From Paenibacillus sp. oral taxon 786 str. D14 (lineage in GTDB: Bacteria > Bacillota > Bacilli > Paenibacillales > Paenibacillaceae), in assembly GCF_000159955.1 (NCBI RefSeq), contig NZ_GG695970.1, forward strand, positions 212,557 to 253,120: a stretch of 40,564 nt of DNA. Reading direction: 5' to 3'. Position 1 is the stretch's first letter. Each line of letters begins with the position of its first letter. The notes beneath the pieces are model-generated. The model searched no databases, was not told the DNA's origin, and worked only from the letters and a program-made list of their open reading frames with translations. Positions 33,306 to 40,564 of the stretch are shown here, one piece after another. Made by a program: the position numbers and the translations under genes.

Positions 33306-33983
33306 TTAACCAAGCGTGCTGCGTTTGAGGAAGCTGCGCAGCGCCCATCCGCGCTCTTGACGCTTCTTATATTTCGGTAGAGAACGGTACACCTCAATCG
33401 ACTCCTTGTAAGCGCGTTTTGCCTCTTCCTTGCTGCCCAGCGACTGATACAAGCAGCCAAGCAAATAATACGCTTCACTGGAGGAGGATTGGATTTCGCC
33501 AAACCGCGCGGCGTATTGCAGCGCTTTCTGCGGATCTCGCTCACGGAAGGCGGAGGCGAGGCGCAGGTAAGGTTGACCGTATTTCACCCGTTCGTTCAGG
33601 CTTAGGGCGTGCAAAATATGCGCTTCCCCTTCCTCGATCCGTCCCAGTCCTAAACAGGCCGTCCCGAGGTCATCCCAAAACTCTGCCGACGACTCAGAGA
33701 AGTCCTTCGCCTCTTCGAGCAAGCGATGAGCTTCGGCATATTTCTTGCGTTCCAGCAGTAAGCGGGCAAGCTCGCGTTTGGCAGAGACGTCGAAGGGGCT
33801 TGCGGCCAACTGCTGCCGGAGACGACCTATATTGCGGCTGCGTTTGATCGGTTTGCTCAGGCTCGGAAACAACCCAACATATCGCCGATCAATGAAGTAA
33901 AGGATGAGGAGCAAGACGATGATGGCGAGAAACGGATTGCCTAGCAGCCAAGACAAGAGAAAAAACAGGAATATCTTACTCAT
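33306..33983 (-). CDS. Membrane-anchored TPR repeat protein
   Basis: A 225-residue protein with an N-terminal hydrophobic region (about 4-30, one or two helices) followed by a basic segment (KPIKRSRNIGRLRQQL) and tetratricopeptide repeats from about 50 to 200. Typical TPR helices include SAEFWDDLGTACLGLGRIEE and SSEAYYLLGCLYQSLGSKEE. TPR arrays bind other proteins; the partner is unknown. The hydrophobic N-terminus with the basic stretch after it suggests the repeats face the cytoplasm. GGAGG lies seven bases before the ATG. It is monocistronic; similar proteins occur beside many Firmicute genes, so neighbours do not indicate function. Confidence 0.85.
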   Translation of the reverse strand: MSKIFLFFLLSWLLGNPFLAIIVLLLILYFIDRRYVGLFPSLSKPIKRSRNIGRLRQQLAASPFDVSAKRELARLLLERKKYAEAHRLLEEAKDFSESSAEFWDDLGTACLGLGRIEEGEAHILHALSLNERVKYGQPYLRLASAFRERDPQKALQYAARFGEIQSSSSEAYYLLGCLYQSLGSKEEAKRAYKESIEVYRSLPKYKKRQERGWALRSFLKRSTLG

Positions 33984-34044
33984 GAAAAGTCCTCCGCAAT
34001 CACATGATAATTTCCAATTATATCACAGGGGAAGGAGGACGAGG

Positions 34045-34077
34045 AAAAAATAAAAACAGCCGCCTCGAGGCGGCTGT
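34045..34077 (-). terminator. Terminator of the Ser/Gly-rich protein gene
   Basis: On the minus strand, ACAGCCGCC TCGA GGCGGCTGT is a perfect 9-bp hairpin followed by TTTTTATTTTTT. Confidence 0.93.
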
Positions 34078-34086
34078 CACATTGAT

Positions 34087-34644
34087 TTATTGGAAGTTGC
34101 GAAACGAGCCTGTGGAGCCGATCGAACCTGTACCGGTGATCGAACCCGAGGTGTGAGATCCCGTGGAGTTCATGGAGCCTGCGGAACCCAAGGAGCCCAT
34201 GGAGCTGGCAGCGCTGGAGCCGATGGAGCTCAAAGAACCGGTGTGCGTGGAGCTTGGCTGGTGACTGTTCATGGAAGAGCCGATGCTGCCACCGCTATAG
34301 CTGCTTTGACCGATTCCTTGCGTGCTGTAGGAGGTTTGACCGATGCCAGGCTGGGTATAACTCGTGCCGAAACCAGACATCGAGTTTACGCTGCTTTCCA
34401 GTTGATTCGCAAGCTGTGCTACGCGTTGATACTGCTGCATCGCAGTTTGATGCCCTTGGAGTGCGGATTGAATCACTTGCACGGCTCTACGCTCGCGTTG
34501 AGCCAGCTCTTCCAGCTGCATCGCGTTTTGTTGTTCCTGTTGCAGCATTTGCTGGTACATCATCGTAGCTTGACGGGTTTGCTGTTCCAGCTGGCGCATC
34601 GTTTGTTCGATCTCACGAAGTTGTTGACTGACATTGTTGTACAT
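34087..34644 (-). CDS. Coiled-coil protein with a Ser/Gly-rich low-complexity tail
   Basis: A 185-residue protein that I do not recognise. Residues 1-90 are a Gln-rich amphipathic coiled coil (LREIEQTMRQLEQQTRQATM, then MLQQEQQNAMQLEELAQRER). Residues 90-185 are low complexity with repeats of the type SYxxxGIGQ (SYTQPGIGQ, SYSTQGIGQ) and many GS and SIGS units. There is no signal peptide or transmembrane helix. The design, a multimerising helix with a flexible Ser/Gly tail, is found in structural or spore-associated proteins; any such role is inference. AGGAGG lies about 11 bases upstream. It is divergent from a lysin-like gene 158 bases away and has a strong terminator of its own. Confidence 0.78.
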   Translation of the reverse strand: MYNNVSQQLREIEQTMRQLEQQTRQATMMYQQMLQQEQQNAMQLEELAQRERRAVQVIQSALQGHQTAMQQYQRVAQLANQLESSVNSMSGFGTSYTQPGIGQTSYSTQGIGQSSYSGGSIGSSMNSHQPSSTHTGSLSSIGSSAASSMGSLGSAGSMNSTGSHTSGSITGTGSIGSTGSFRNFQ

Positions 34645-34802
34645 CTGCTAAGGATCCTCCTAAAGTTAAGTTAGGTTGTGAAACCATCGTTAGGTTACCC
34701 CTCGAATTCACGGCTATACATCGAATTAAGCAGATCCCGAGGCCGTCAAGGTAAGGGTCCAATCCCTCGTCCAACCGGATACATAAACTATGGTGGAGGT
34801 GA

Positions 34803-35516
34803 ATGCGATTGGATAAAAACGGGTTTATTCAGAAAATCGCCCCCCTTGCCGTCGCCAGCTCGAAGGAAAGCAGGATTCCGGCTTCATTGACGATCGCCCA
34901 AGCCGTTTTGGAATCGAACTGGGGGACCAGTCGTCTTGCTGTCCAAGGCAATAACCTGTTTGGGTTAAAAGGCACCGGTCCGGCAGGCAGCTTGATTCTG
35001 CCCACAACCGAGTATCGGGGCGGCAAAGCGGTGACGGTGAACGCGGCTTTTCGCAAATACCGGTCATGGGCAGATTCGATTGCGGATCACGCCCGTTTAT
35101 TATCGGCGCCGCGCTATGCCGGGGCGATTGGAAAGACAGGTCCGGAAGCGGCGCGGGCCGTTGCAGCGGCCGGATACGCGACGGATCCGCAATATGCCAA
35201 CAAGCTGATCCAGTTGATGAATACCTACAGCTTGACGCAATATGATGCAACGAAGGGAGATGAACCGATGACTGCAGAGGAGAAAAAACAATTTGCAGCG
35301 CTTCAAGACCTCGTCCAAGCGCAGGCGAAGAAAATCGCCGAGTTGGAGAAATGGACAAAGCCGGGGATTCCCGCCTGGGCCAAGGAAGCGGTGGAGGCGG
35401 CGGTGAAATACAGCAAAGACGATCCGCTGTTGATGAACCCGGAGCAGGGCAGCGTGGATTTTTACCGAATCATTACCGTGATGCACCGTCGGGGCTTGTT
35501 TGACAAGGGGATATAA
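34803..35516 (+). CDS. Glucosaminidase-type lysin (GH73-like) with a phage-lysin-type C-terminus
   Basis: A 237-residue peptidoglycan hydrolase. Residues about 5-150 form a GH73/FlgJ-like N-acetylglucosaminidase domain: the catalytic glutamate is Glu37 in QAVLESNWGTS, with NNLFGLKG and AAFRKYRSWADSIADHARLL after it. A short helical linker (EEKKQFAALQDLVQAQAKKI) leads to a C-terminal segment, PAWAKEAVEAAVKYSKDDPL then FYRIITVMHRRGLF, like the terminal domain of phage endolysins. There is no signal peptide, so it would need a holin or another release route; no phage genes surround it. The site GGAGGTG (34795-34801) suits TTG 34809 better by spacing, but the annotated ATG 34803 is in the same frame and differs by two residues. 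Confidence 0.85.
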   Translation: MRLDKNGFIQKIAPLAVASSKESRIPASLTIAQAVLESNWGTSRLAVQGNNLFGLKGTGPAGSLILPTTEYRGGKAVTVNAAFRKYRSWADSIADHARLLSAPRYAGAIGKTGPEAARAVAAAGYATDPQYANKLIQLMNTYSLTQYDATKGDEPMTAEEKKQFAALQDLVQAQAKKIAELEKWTKPGIPAWAKEAVEAAVKYSKDDPLLMNPEQGSVDFYRIITVMHRRGLFDKGI

Positions 35517-35603
35517 GCCAGGACTTAGACGGTTGTCATCAGCGTCCCCCGGTGGTACGATGGGTTGGAAGATTAAGGAACTGCCGCGAGGGAGGGAGTA
35601 ACG

Positions 35604-36101
35604 ATTCGCAAGCGATTATGGATATCCGCGGTTGCCGGATTGGTTTTGTTGCTGGCAATGTATACATGGTGGTATATCGAGAACGTATCTCCAGTGAAGG
35701 TGACGAAAACCTTTGACGGTGCGGCCTGGATGGAGGAGGACCCGACTTTTGCACCGCCGGTCCATCTTTCGTTAGACGGGTATTATGACAAACGAAACGC
35801 CCAATTTAAGGGTGCAGTAAAGATTAACGGACAGGTGTATGACAATTGCTTCCTCGTCAACGGGTCCGGACATCGTTATGAAGGCGCTAACTTGATTCGG
35901 CTTGGGGCAAGCTATTTCGATGCAGAGATGGTACGCATCGCGTGGTCCATTCCTCAGTCAGAGCTCCCTCCTGAGTTGACCCACCCGAAGTTCCCCGATG
36001 CGGAGATTTGGTTAATTAGCCCGGCTTCATCCGGTGAAGAGGCGAGCAACTTACGACAGGAGTTAGTAGATCGTTACTTCGCGAAGCTAAAGCTGAAATA
36101 A
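35604..36101 (+). CDS. Small anchored protein with a probable ATT start
   Basis: A 165-residue protein of unknown function. From ATT at 35604 the reading gives a basic N-terminus and membrane helix (I/M-RKRLWISAVAGLVLLLAMY), with GGGAGGGAG directly upstream (about 35590-35598). No ATG, GTG or TTG occurs in frame between the preceding TAA (35574) and this point. The first ordinary start, TTG 35640, removes half the membrane helix and lacks a ribosome binding site. The rest (about 30-165) is an outside globular domain with VHLSLDGYYDKRNAQFKGAV and LIRLGASYFDAEMVRIAWSI, probably beta-rich. It ends just before a large hairpin. The ATT start is an inference; a base error at this codon is the alternative. 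Confidence 0.75.
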   Translation: MRKRLWISAVAGLVLLLAMYTWWYIENVSPVKVTKTFDGAAWMEEDPTFAPPVHLSLDGYYDKRNAQFKGAVKINGQVYDNCFLVNGSGHRYEGANLIRLGASYFDAEMVRIAWSIPQSELPPELTHPKFPDAEIWLISPASSGEEASNLRQELVDRYFAKLKLK

Positions 36102-36151
36102 AAAAAGGACAAAAGCCCTCGTAGAATTCCTTGCTACAAGGGCTTTTGTCC
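36101..36151. terminator. Large hairpin after the anchored protein gene
   Basis: GGACAAAAGCCCT-GTAG pairs with CTAC-AGGGCTTTTGTCC, about 17 base pairs with one mismatch. The T-run lies on the minus strand, so it is a better terminator for minus-strand transcripts. Confidence 0.7.
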
Positions 36152-36173
36152 GGGCATCCCTTGCGGGATGCCC
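36152..36173. repeat. Second perfect hairpin abutting the first
   Basis: GGGCATCCC TTGC GGGATGCCC, a 9-bp perfect inverted repeat that begins on the base after the large hairpin. Confidence 0.85.
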
Positions 36174-36402
36174 ATCATGGGAGAGGAGAAACCGGACGAA
36201 GAGCTTATGGGGAAACGTAAGTCTTCTCCGCGGTTGTCTACGACATTTGGTGATGTCGATACTCTAAGTGTGTCCGGGCAGAGGGGTTTTATACCTCCAT
36301 TCGCAAAAAAGTTCGATGATTTTTTCATTTTTCATTCCAAGGCGGATTATGGTACGATATCGACAGGAATTTTCCAGGCATAAAAGGTGAGTGAACAAAT
36401 CG
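36174..36402. other. Unassigned region before rsmD
   Basis: No gene is certain. A plus-strand frame (36168-36383, 71 codons) and a minus-strand frame (36328-36134, 64 codons, ending MGIPQGMPGQKPL inside the hairpins) overlap. Neither has a good ribosome binding site and neither is recognised. The rsmD promoter should lie here, but no convincing -35/-10 pair was found. Confidence 0.4.
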
Positions 36403-37005
36403 ATGAGAGTTATTTCGGGCCGAGCCCGGGGCAGGTCGCTCAAAGCCGTACCCGGCATGGGGACCAGGCCAACCACAGACAAAGTCAAAGAAGCGATATT
36501 CAGCATGATCGGTCCGTATTTCGACGGCGGCTCCGCGCTGGACTTGTTTGCCGGAACCGGCGGTCTCGGGATTGAGGCGTTAAGTCGCGGCATGGACAAG
36601 GCGGTGTTTATCGATAAAGATTTTAAGAGCATTGAGACGATCCGTCAGAATTTGAAGGCGACCGGATTCGAGACCATGGCTGAAGTCTACAAAAACGACG
36701 CTGAACGTGCGCTGAAAGCTCTGGCGAAACGGGAGGCGTCATTTGATCTGGTGTTCTTGGATCCGCCGTACCGCCTGAAACACGGGGATGCGCTGATGAC
36801 CCAGATGGACGAGCTGCAGCTGCTCAAGCCGGAGGCCACGATCGTGCTCGAATACGAAGCCTCGTATGTTTATCCTGAGCGGTTTGGGCCTTTTGTGCAA
36901 ATACGTAAAGCGGAATACGGGGAGACTTCCGTATCCATTTATACTTACGATACCGAGTTGAACACGGTTCAAACCGACGATCAGGAGGAAAAACAACATG
37001 AGTGA
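36403..37005 (+). CDS. rsmD: 16S rRNA (guanine966-N2)-methyltransferase
   Basis: A 200-residue SAM-dependent methyltransferase that modifies G966 (E. coli numbering) of 16S rRNA. It begins [18 protein letters not shown], typical of the family. Motif I is [17 protein letters not shown] (residues 47-63) and the catalytic motif IV is FLDPPY (118-123). ATG 36403 is the family start; GGTGAG lies about 11 bases upstream and the frame extends to GTG 36391. The stop overlaps the start of coaD by 8 bases, so the two genes form a coupled pair, as in Bacillus (ylbH-coaD). Confidence 0.94.
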   Translation: MRVISGRARGRSLKAVPGMGTRPTTDKVKEAIFSMIGPYFDGGSALDLFAGTGGLGIEALSRGMDKAVFIDKDFKSIETIRQNLKATGFETMAEVYKNDAERALKALAKREASFDLVFLDPPYRLKHGDALMTQMDELQLLKPEATIVLEYEASYVYPERFGPFVQIRKAEYGETSVSIYTYDTELNTVQTDDQEEKQHE

Positions 37006-37510
37006 ACAGCGGCAACCGCGAGTGGCGGTATATCCGGGCAGCTTTGATCCTGTAACGAAAGGGCATATGGACATCATCCAGCGGGCCTCGCGCCAGTTTG
37101 ACAAGCTGATCGTGGCCGTGCTGAACAATTTGAGCAAGAAGCCGTTATTTACGGTCGATGAGCGCAAGGCCTTGCTCAGAGAGGTGACCGGGCATCTTCC
37201 TAATGTCGAAATTGACAGCTTCCGGGATCTGCTGGTCAATTACATGGACTACAAACAAGCCCATGTAATCGTCCGGGGCATTCGCTCCGTCACCGACTTT
37301 GAATATGAGCTGCAGCTGGCTTCTACGAATCATAAGCTGAACAGTGAGGTGGAGACGATCTTTATGATGACGCATCCCAAATATTCGTATTTGAGCTCCA
37401 GCGTCGTCAAGGAGATAGCCAGCTTCCACGGCGATGTCAGCGATCTCGTTCCGCCGGAGGTTGAGATGGCGTTGCGTGAGAAGTTCAAGGATAAGCTGGG
37501 GCCGAGCTAA
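36998..37510 (+). CDS. coaD: Phosphopantetheine adenylyltransferase
   Basis: A 170-residue enzyme that transfers AMP from ATP to 4'-phosphopantetheine, the fourth step of coenzyme A synthesis. The nucleotidyltransferase signature is intact: [16 protein letters not shown] with Thr20 and His23 (T-x-G-H), and the C-terminal [11 protein letters not shown] motif. [18 protein letters not shown] is the conserved substrate site. AGGAGG lies upstream, inside the end of rsmD. Its 3' end converges on ylbJ with only 15 bases between stop codons and no visible terminator. Confidence 0.96.
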   Translation: MSEQRQPRVAVYPGSFDPVTKGHMDIIQRASRQFDKLIVAVLNNLSKKPLFTVDERKALLREVTGHLPNVEIDSFRDLLVNYMDYKQAHVIVRGIRSVTDFEYELQLASTNHKLNSEVETIFMMTHPKYSYLSSSVVKEIASFHGDVSDLVPPEVEMALREKFKDKLGPS

Positions 37511-37525
37511 GCAAGGCTCAGAGCT

Positions 37526-38746
37526 TTAAGGTTTCTCTTGTCGCCGCCACAGGAGCGCGATGGACAAGAAGCCAACCGTCAGCAATGTCAGCATCCACAG
37601 CTGCCATTCCATCACCCCGAACGCTTGCTGCCAGCTGGGCAGCTTGACGGCCGGGGTGTCGCTTCCTATTGGGGAGGCTTCGCTGCCGCCAAATGCGGGG
37701 AGAACGCTTGGCAGCCAGCGGGTGACCGGCTTCCACAGCAGCAGGGTCAGGACATAAGCATAAGCTGCATGGAGCAGACGGCTGAGCAGGAACGACCGTT
37801 CTCCGATGCCTGCGGGGCCGAGGATGGCACGCACTTGCAGGTAAGCGCATAGGCCGCTCCACCCTAGCACCGCACCCAGTAACGAGGCGCTGAGGGCCGG
37901 AGGAAGGGAAGGGGCCAGCCCGGACAGGGCATAGGAGCCTAAATGGACCTCGAGAGCGCTTTTCACTGCAACGGCCATTGTTTGATTAGGGAACGCGAGC
38001 AGAATAACGTGAATCACGACTGCGAAAATAAGCATATATCCGCCGATAATCATCAGCGTTTGAACGCCCGAGGCGACCGCGTCGCCCAGCAGCTTGCCAA
38101 AGCTGCGGCCGTCTTCGCGGCGGGCCTCCTCCATCCGGCGCATGGCCAGGCGCAGGATGGATTCACGCGGCCTGGCTGCAGGCTTTACCGGCGGAGACAC
38201 CGCTGATTTCGAGCGGTCTGGGAACACCAACTGCAGCGTAACGCCGGCGGCGAGGCCGGCAATCCAGTGCACGGCGAGCAAGAGCAAGCCGACCTCAGGG
38301 CGGCTTAAGAAGCCTGCGCCAATCACAACGACGAGCAGCATCGGGCTGCAGAAGTGAGCTGCCGCGGCGAGACGTTCGGCTTCACGCGCGGTGACCTTGC
38401 CCTGCTTATGCAGGGTCACCGCAGCTTCGGCTGCGGCAGGGAAGCCGGCCGTCATCCCCAGCGGCAGCACCCAGCCGAAGGAGCCGGGAAGACCCAGGGC
38501 GCGGCGGGTGAAAGGCTCGAGCAACGCGCCCAGACCATGGGCGAATCCTGAGGCGATCAGCATTTGCGACAGAACGATAAATGGCAGCAAGGCTGGGAAT
38601 ACGATGCGCCACCATATGGCCAAGCCTTCCCCCGAAGCTTTGAACGCTTCGCCGGGGGCGTAAACGACGCAGATCACGAGCAAAACGGCCAAAAATCCGG
38701 TTAACCATGTAGAGAGCGGGCTGGCGGCCAAACGTCGGAAATTCAT
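37526..38746 (-). CDS. ylbJ: Sporulation integral membrane protein YlbJ
   Basis: A 406-residue membrane protein with about ten hydrophobic segments and paired nucleoside-recognition/GATE-type domains. Typical sequences are WWRIVFPALLPFIVLSQMLI, GFGWVLPLGMTAGFPAAAEA-like text at about residues 95-115 (here beginning GSFGWVLPLGMTAGFPAAAE), and MIIGGYMLIFAVVIHVILLA. In Bacillus, YlbJ is made under sigma E in the mother cell and is needed for spore formation. The upstream frame extends past this start to 38944, but AAGGTGG before ATG 38746 and the MNFRRLAASPL opening decide it. A sigma-E-like promoter is seen at 38771-38798. The C-terminus is long and proline/serine rich before a last membrane helix. 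Confidence 0.88.
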   Translation of the reverse strand: MNFRRLAASPLSTWLTGFLAVLLVICVVYAPGEAFKASGEGLAIWWRIVFPALLPFIVLSQMLIASGFAHGLGALLEPFTRRALGLPGSFGWVLPLGMTAGFPAAAEAAVTLHKQGKVTAREAERLAAAAHFCSPMLLVVVIGAGFLSRPEVGLLLLAVHWIAGLAAGVTLQLVFPDRSKSAVSPPVKPAARPRESILRLAMRRMEEARREDGRSFGKLLGDAVASGVQTLMIIGGYMLIFAVVIHVILLAFPNQTMAVAVKSALEVHLGSYALSGLAPSLPPALSASLLGAVLGWSGLCAYLQVRAILGPAGIGERSFLLSRLLHAAYAYVLTLLLWKPVTRWLPSVLPAFGGSEASPIGSDTPAVKLPSWQQAFGVMEWQLWMLTLLTVGFLSIALLWRRQEKP

Positions 38747-38770
38747 ATGTATAGATCCACCTTCTTTGTC

Positions 38771-38798
38771 ATTAGATAAAGATCGATAGCGAATATAC
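38771..38798 (-). promoter_or_regulatory. Candidate sigma-E promoter of ylbJ
   Basis: On the minus strand, GTATATT (38798-38792) matches the -35 consensus GHATATT. TATCTAAT (38778-38771) matches the -10 CATACAHT at 5 of 8 positions, with a 13-base spacer. Confidence 0.4.
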
Positions 38799-38924
38799 GC
38801 ATAGTACATGCTATGCATCAGCGGCGAAGGACAGACTACCGGTTTCGCATGGCAGGTGCAGGCAGAGGAGCGGCGGCTGAGAAGATGCGAAAGCGCCGTC
38901 ACACAGGAAGGGAGGAGAAACGGG

Positions 38925-39953
38925 ATGCGACCATCCAGAGCCAAAGCGTTAAAATCGGGACTGTATGTGCTGATCCTTGCGGTGATCGTCTATATTGTCG
39001 TCTATATGTCTACCCCGTATATGATCAATCAGCCGGGGACGGCAGAGGAAATCAAACCGATGGTTTCCATCCCGTCGGGAGATCCTGAGGAGAAGGGCAC
39101 TTTTATGCTCACAACGGTTTCCGTCAGTTACGCCAACGTATGGATGCTGGCGACGGCTCGCTTCAACAAGCATGCCGAGATCGTGAAGAAGGAACCTGAT
39201 CGCAATGACGAGGAATACGAAACGCAACAGCGATACTATATGAACAGCTCCCAATCCAATGCGATTATGGCGGCCTATAATAAAGCCGGCGTCAAGTACG
39301 GTATCGTCCCGGAGTACGTATTTATCATCGGCTTGTCTAAGGATAGCCCGCCCAAGGGAGATTTTCACTCCGGGGATATAATTCGAGCGGTGAAGGGACA
39401 GCCAGTCAAACGGTTTGAAGACCTTGGCGCCTTGCTGCAGGACAATCAACCGGGGGATGTGGTTGATGTCCGTCTGGAACGGGGAGGCAAATCGGTCGAC
39501 CAGCAGGTGGAGCTGGTAGAGATTAAGGCGGCTGACGGCGTGCGCAAGGCCGGATTAGGTGTATCGGTAGGCGAACTGCGGAAGATACAGGCCGCGGATC
39601 AGGCTAAGGAAGTGAAGTTTGCCGACACGCGGATTGGCGGTCCGTCGGCCGGCTTAATGTTTACGCTTGAGATTTATAATCAGCTGACACCAGGGGACTT
39701 AAGCAAAGGCTACCGGGTGGCTGGCACCGGCACGATCGCCGAGGACGGCACCGTAGGAGCGATCGGCGGCGTCCAGTTTAAGATTGTGGCGTCGGATCGG
39801 GAGAAGGCGGAAATATTTTTTGTTCCAGAGGCAAATTATAAGGTTGCGAAGGCCAAAGCGGAGGAAATCGGTTCGAAGATGAAGCTCGTTCCGGTGAAGA
39901 CGCTGGACGATGCCTTGGATTATTTGGCTTCGTTGGAGCCGAAGGCGCCATAA
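38925..39953 (+). CDS. SepM/YlbL-type PDZ-Lon serine protease
   Basis: A 342-residue membrane-anchored protease. A basic N-terminus and transmembrane helix (about 11-33) hold it to the membrane, with the rest outside. A PDZ domain lies at about 125-205 (SGDIIRAVKGQPVKRFEDLG) and a Lon (S16) protease domain at about 210-335 with the catalytic dyad Ser241 in GGPSAGLMF and Lys286 in GGVQFKIVAS. In Bacillus subtilis the homologue YlbL helps degrade the division inhibitor YneA after DNA repair; in streptococci SepM trims a competence peptide. GGGAGGAG precedes ATG 38925; the frame extends to 38808 without a ribosome binding site. It is divergent from ylbJ. The patatin-like gene ylbK, found here in Bacillus, is absent. 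Confidence 0.9.
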   Translation: MRPSRAKALKSGLYVLILAVIVYIVVYMSTPYMINQPGTAEEIKPMVSIPSGDPEEKGTFMLTTVSVSYANVWMLATARFNKHAEIVKKEPDRNDEEYETQQRYYMNSSQSNAIMAAYNKAGVKYGIVPEYVFIIGLSKDSPPKGDFHSGDIIRAVKGQPVKRFEDLGALLQDNQPGDVVDVRLERGGKSVDQQVELVEIKAADGVRKAGLGVSVGELRKIQAADQAKEVKFADTRIGGPSAGLMFTLEIYNQLTPGDLSKGYRVAGTGTIAEDGTVGAIGGVQFKIVASDREKAEIFFVPEANYKVAKAKAEEIGSKMKLVPVKTLDDALDYLASLEPKAP

Positions 39954-40009
39954 TCCAGGGCAAGCGATTCCAGGTTTGGCGGCGTGAGGCTTGGAGCGTA
40001 ACGGCGCGA

Positions 40010-40564
40010 TTAATCCGTCAGGCGAATAGGGGATTGACGGTACTCGCGCAGCAGCTCCTCTGCGCTTCGCTTTGGCATCGCATTTGCATATACGGCAGCG
40101 GCCCGAATGTCGAGATTCAGCTGCGGGTGCTCCATTTCAGCAGCCCGGGTGAGGATCGGCAGACGGGCCGTTTGTTTCATCCGCTTCAGCAGCTGCTGCC
40201 CGGCCGCGCTAAAGCCAAGCACGCGCAGATACCCTGGGCCTTGCGCGAGCACCTCGGGCGCCAGCAGCTCTCGGGGATGCTGCAAGAGAATATGCAGCAG
40301 CGTGCGCTGCAGCTTCGTATGCGTGTAGCGTTTGGTCTTGAGCTGCGTCAGCAGCTCGGCGACGGTGGGCTCGGACAAGCGGGGCAGCGTTTTTTTGATC
40401 CGGTATTCCAGCCCTTCGGTGACCTCATGAAGGGCGGCCAGCTGCTCCGGCGACGCCAGGAGCAGCTGATGGAAGAGCGGCGCGGCCAAGCTCTCCCACG
40501 TCACGGGCCCGCGTCCCGCCGCGAACTCGCGGGCGAGGACCTCCGCCGTGAACGGCGGGAGATA
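40010..40564 (-). CDS. YlbM/TmcAL-like nucleotidyltransferase, 3' part only
   Basis: The last 184 codons of a gene that continues past the window edge; the frame is open to 40564 with no in-frame stop. The protein ends TD, and sequence such as YLPPFTAEVLAREFAAGRGP, EGLEYRIKKTLPRLSEPTVA and RYTHTKLQRTLLHILL matches the C-terminal half of YlbM, the tRNA(Met) cytidine acetate ligase TmcAL. TmcAL forms N4-acetylcytidine in the elongator tRNA-Met anticodon. The N-terminal catalytic domain is outside the window, so activity cannot be judged. It converges with the SepM-type gene with 56 bases between stops. No terminator is obvious there. Confidence 0.82.
   Translation of the reverse strand, partial: YLPPFTAEVLAREFAAGRGPVTWESLAAPLFHQLLLASPEQLAALHEVTEGLEYRIKKTLPRLSEPTVAELLTQLKTKRYTHTKLQRTLLHILLQHPRELLAPEVLAQGPGYLRVLGFSAAGQQLLKRMKQTARLPILTRAAEMEHPQLNLDIRAAAVYANAMPKRSAEELLREYRQSPIRLTD

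Noticed and set aside
34090..34674. A 194-codon plus-strand frame rich in Arg, Gly and Ala
   Set aside because: Produced by the Ser/Gly repeats on the opposite strand, which has the ribosome binding site and the terminator.
35604..36101. Starting the anchored protein at TTG 35640
   Set aside because: It has no ribosome binding site and cuts the membrane helix; the upstream ATT with GGGAGGGAG fits better.
1..40564. rRNA, tRNA, insertion sequences, prophage modules and CRISPR arrays
   Set aside because: None was seen on either strand by reading. The lysin-like gene at 34803 is the only phage-like element and has no phage neighbours.

Overview
The window looks like a chromosomal segment of a spore-forming, Gram-positive member of the Bacillota, most likely Paenibacillus or a close relative. 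The reasons are: strong AGGAGG-type ribosome binding sites, moderately high GC content, frequent TTG/GTG starts, many rho-independent terminators, a ylb-type region (rsmD-coaD-ylbJ-SepM-YlbM) as in Bacillus, HelD, and an anchored degenerate J-domain protein. I saw no rRNA, tRNA, transposase, integrase or CRISPR array. The genus is inferred from gene content, not from a marker search.

Layout. 1-2,620: a FabF-type ketosynthase and a DUF4349 lipoprotein. 2,850-11,380: a LysR regulator divergent from an MFS exporter, a GH36 alpha-galactosidase, a 27-codon small ORF, a chemoreceptor-like protein, and a MarR/DHA2 efflux operon. 11,400-15,080: a cellobiose phosphorylase gene (GH94) broken by one inserted base, downstream of a LacI-type regulator; both carry an AACGCGCGTT operator. 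15,090-24,310: the J-like membrane protein, an NlpC/P60 lipoprotein, an MFS protein, an aldose epimerase, a stand-alone LytTR protein with a cre-like site, a beta-propeller lactonase, an AI-2E-type permease, a histidine-rich secreted protein and an ArAE-type exporter. 24,330-33,300: HelD, another MFS protein, rpiA with a coupled GNAT gene, and a MarR/MMPL operon. 33,300-36,400: a TPR membrane protein, a coiled-coil Ser/Gly-rich protein divergent from a glucosaminidase-type lysin, and a small anchored protein that appears to start with ATT. 36,400-40,564: rsmD, coaD, ylbJ, a SepM-type Lon/PDZ protease, and the 3' end of a YlbM-like gene cut by the window edge.

How the genes fit together. Two themes dominate. 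The first is beta- and alpha-glycoside use: the alpha-galactosidase releases galactose, GH94 would phosphorolyse cellobiose under LacI control, the aldose epimerase interconverts sugar anomers, and the lactonase and RpiA feed the pentose phosphate pathway. The second is export: at least four MFS proteins, one MMPL protein, one ArAE protein and one AI-2E permease, three of them next to their own LysR or MarR regulator with recognisable promoters or operators. The ylb segment is housekeeping and sporulation. I did not find a clear multi-gene novel system. The best candidates for new biology are the 27-aa ORF, the membrane J-like/binding-protein fusion, the coiled-coil insertion in the MMPL transporter, and the Ser/Gly-rich protein paired with a lysin.
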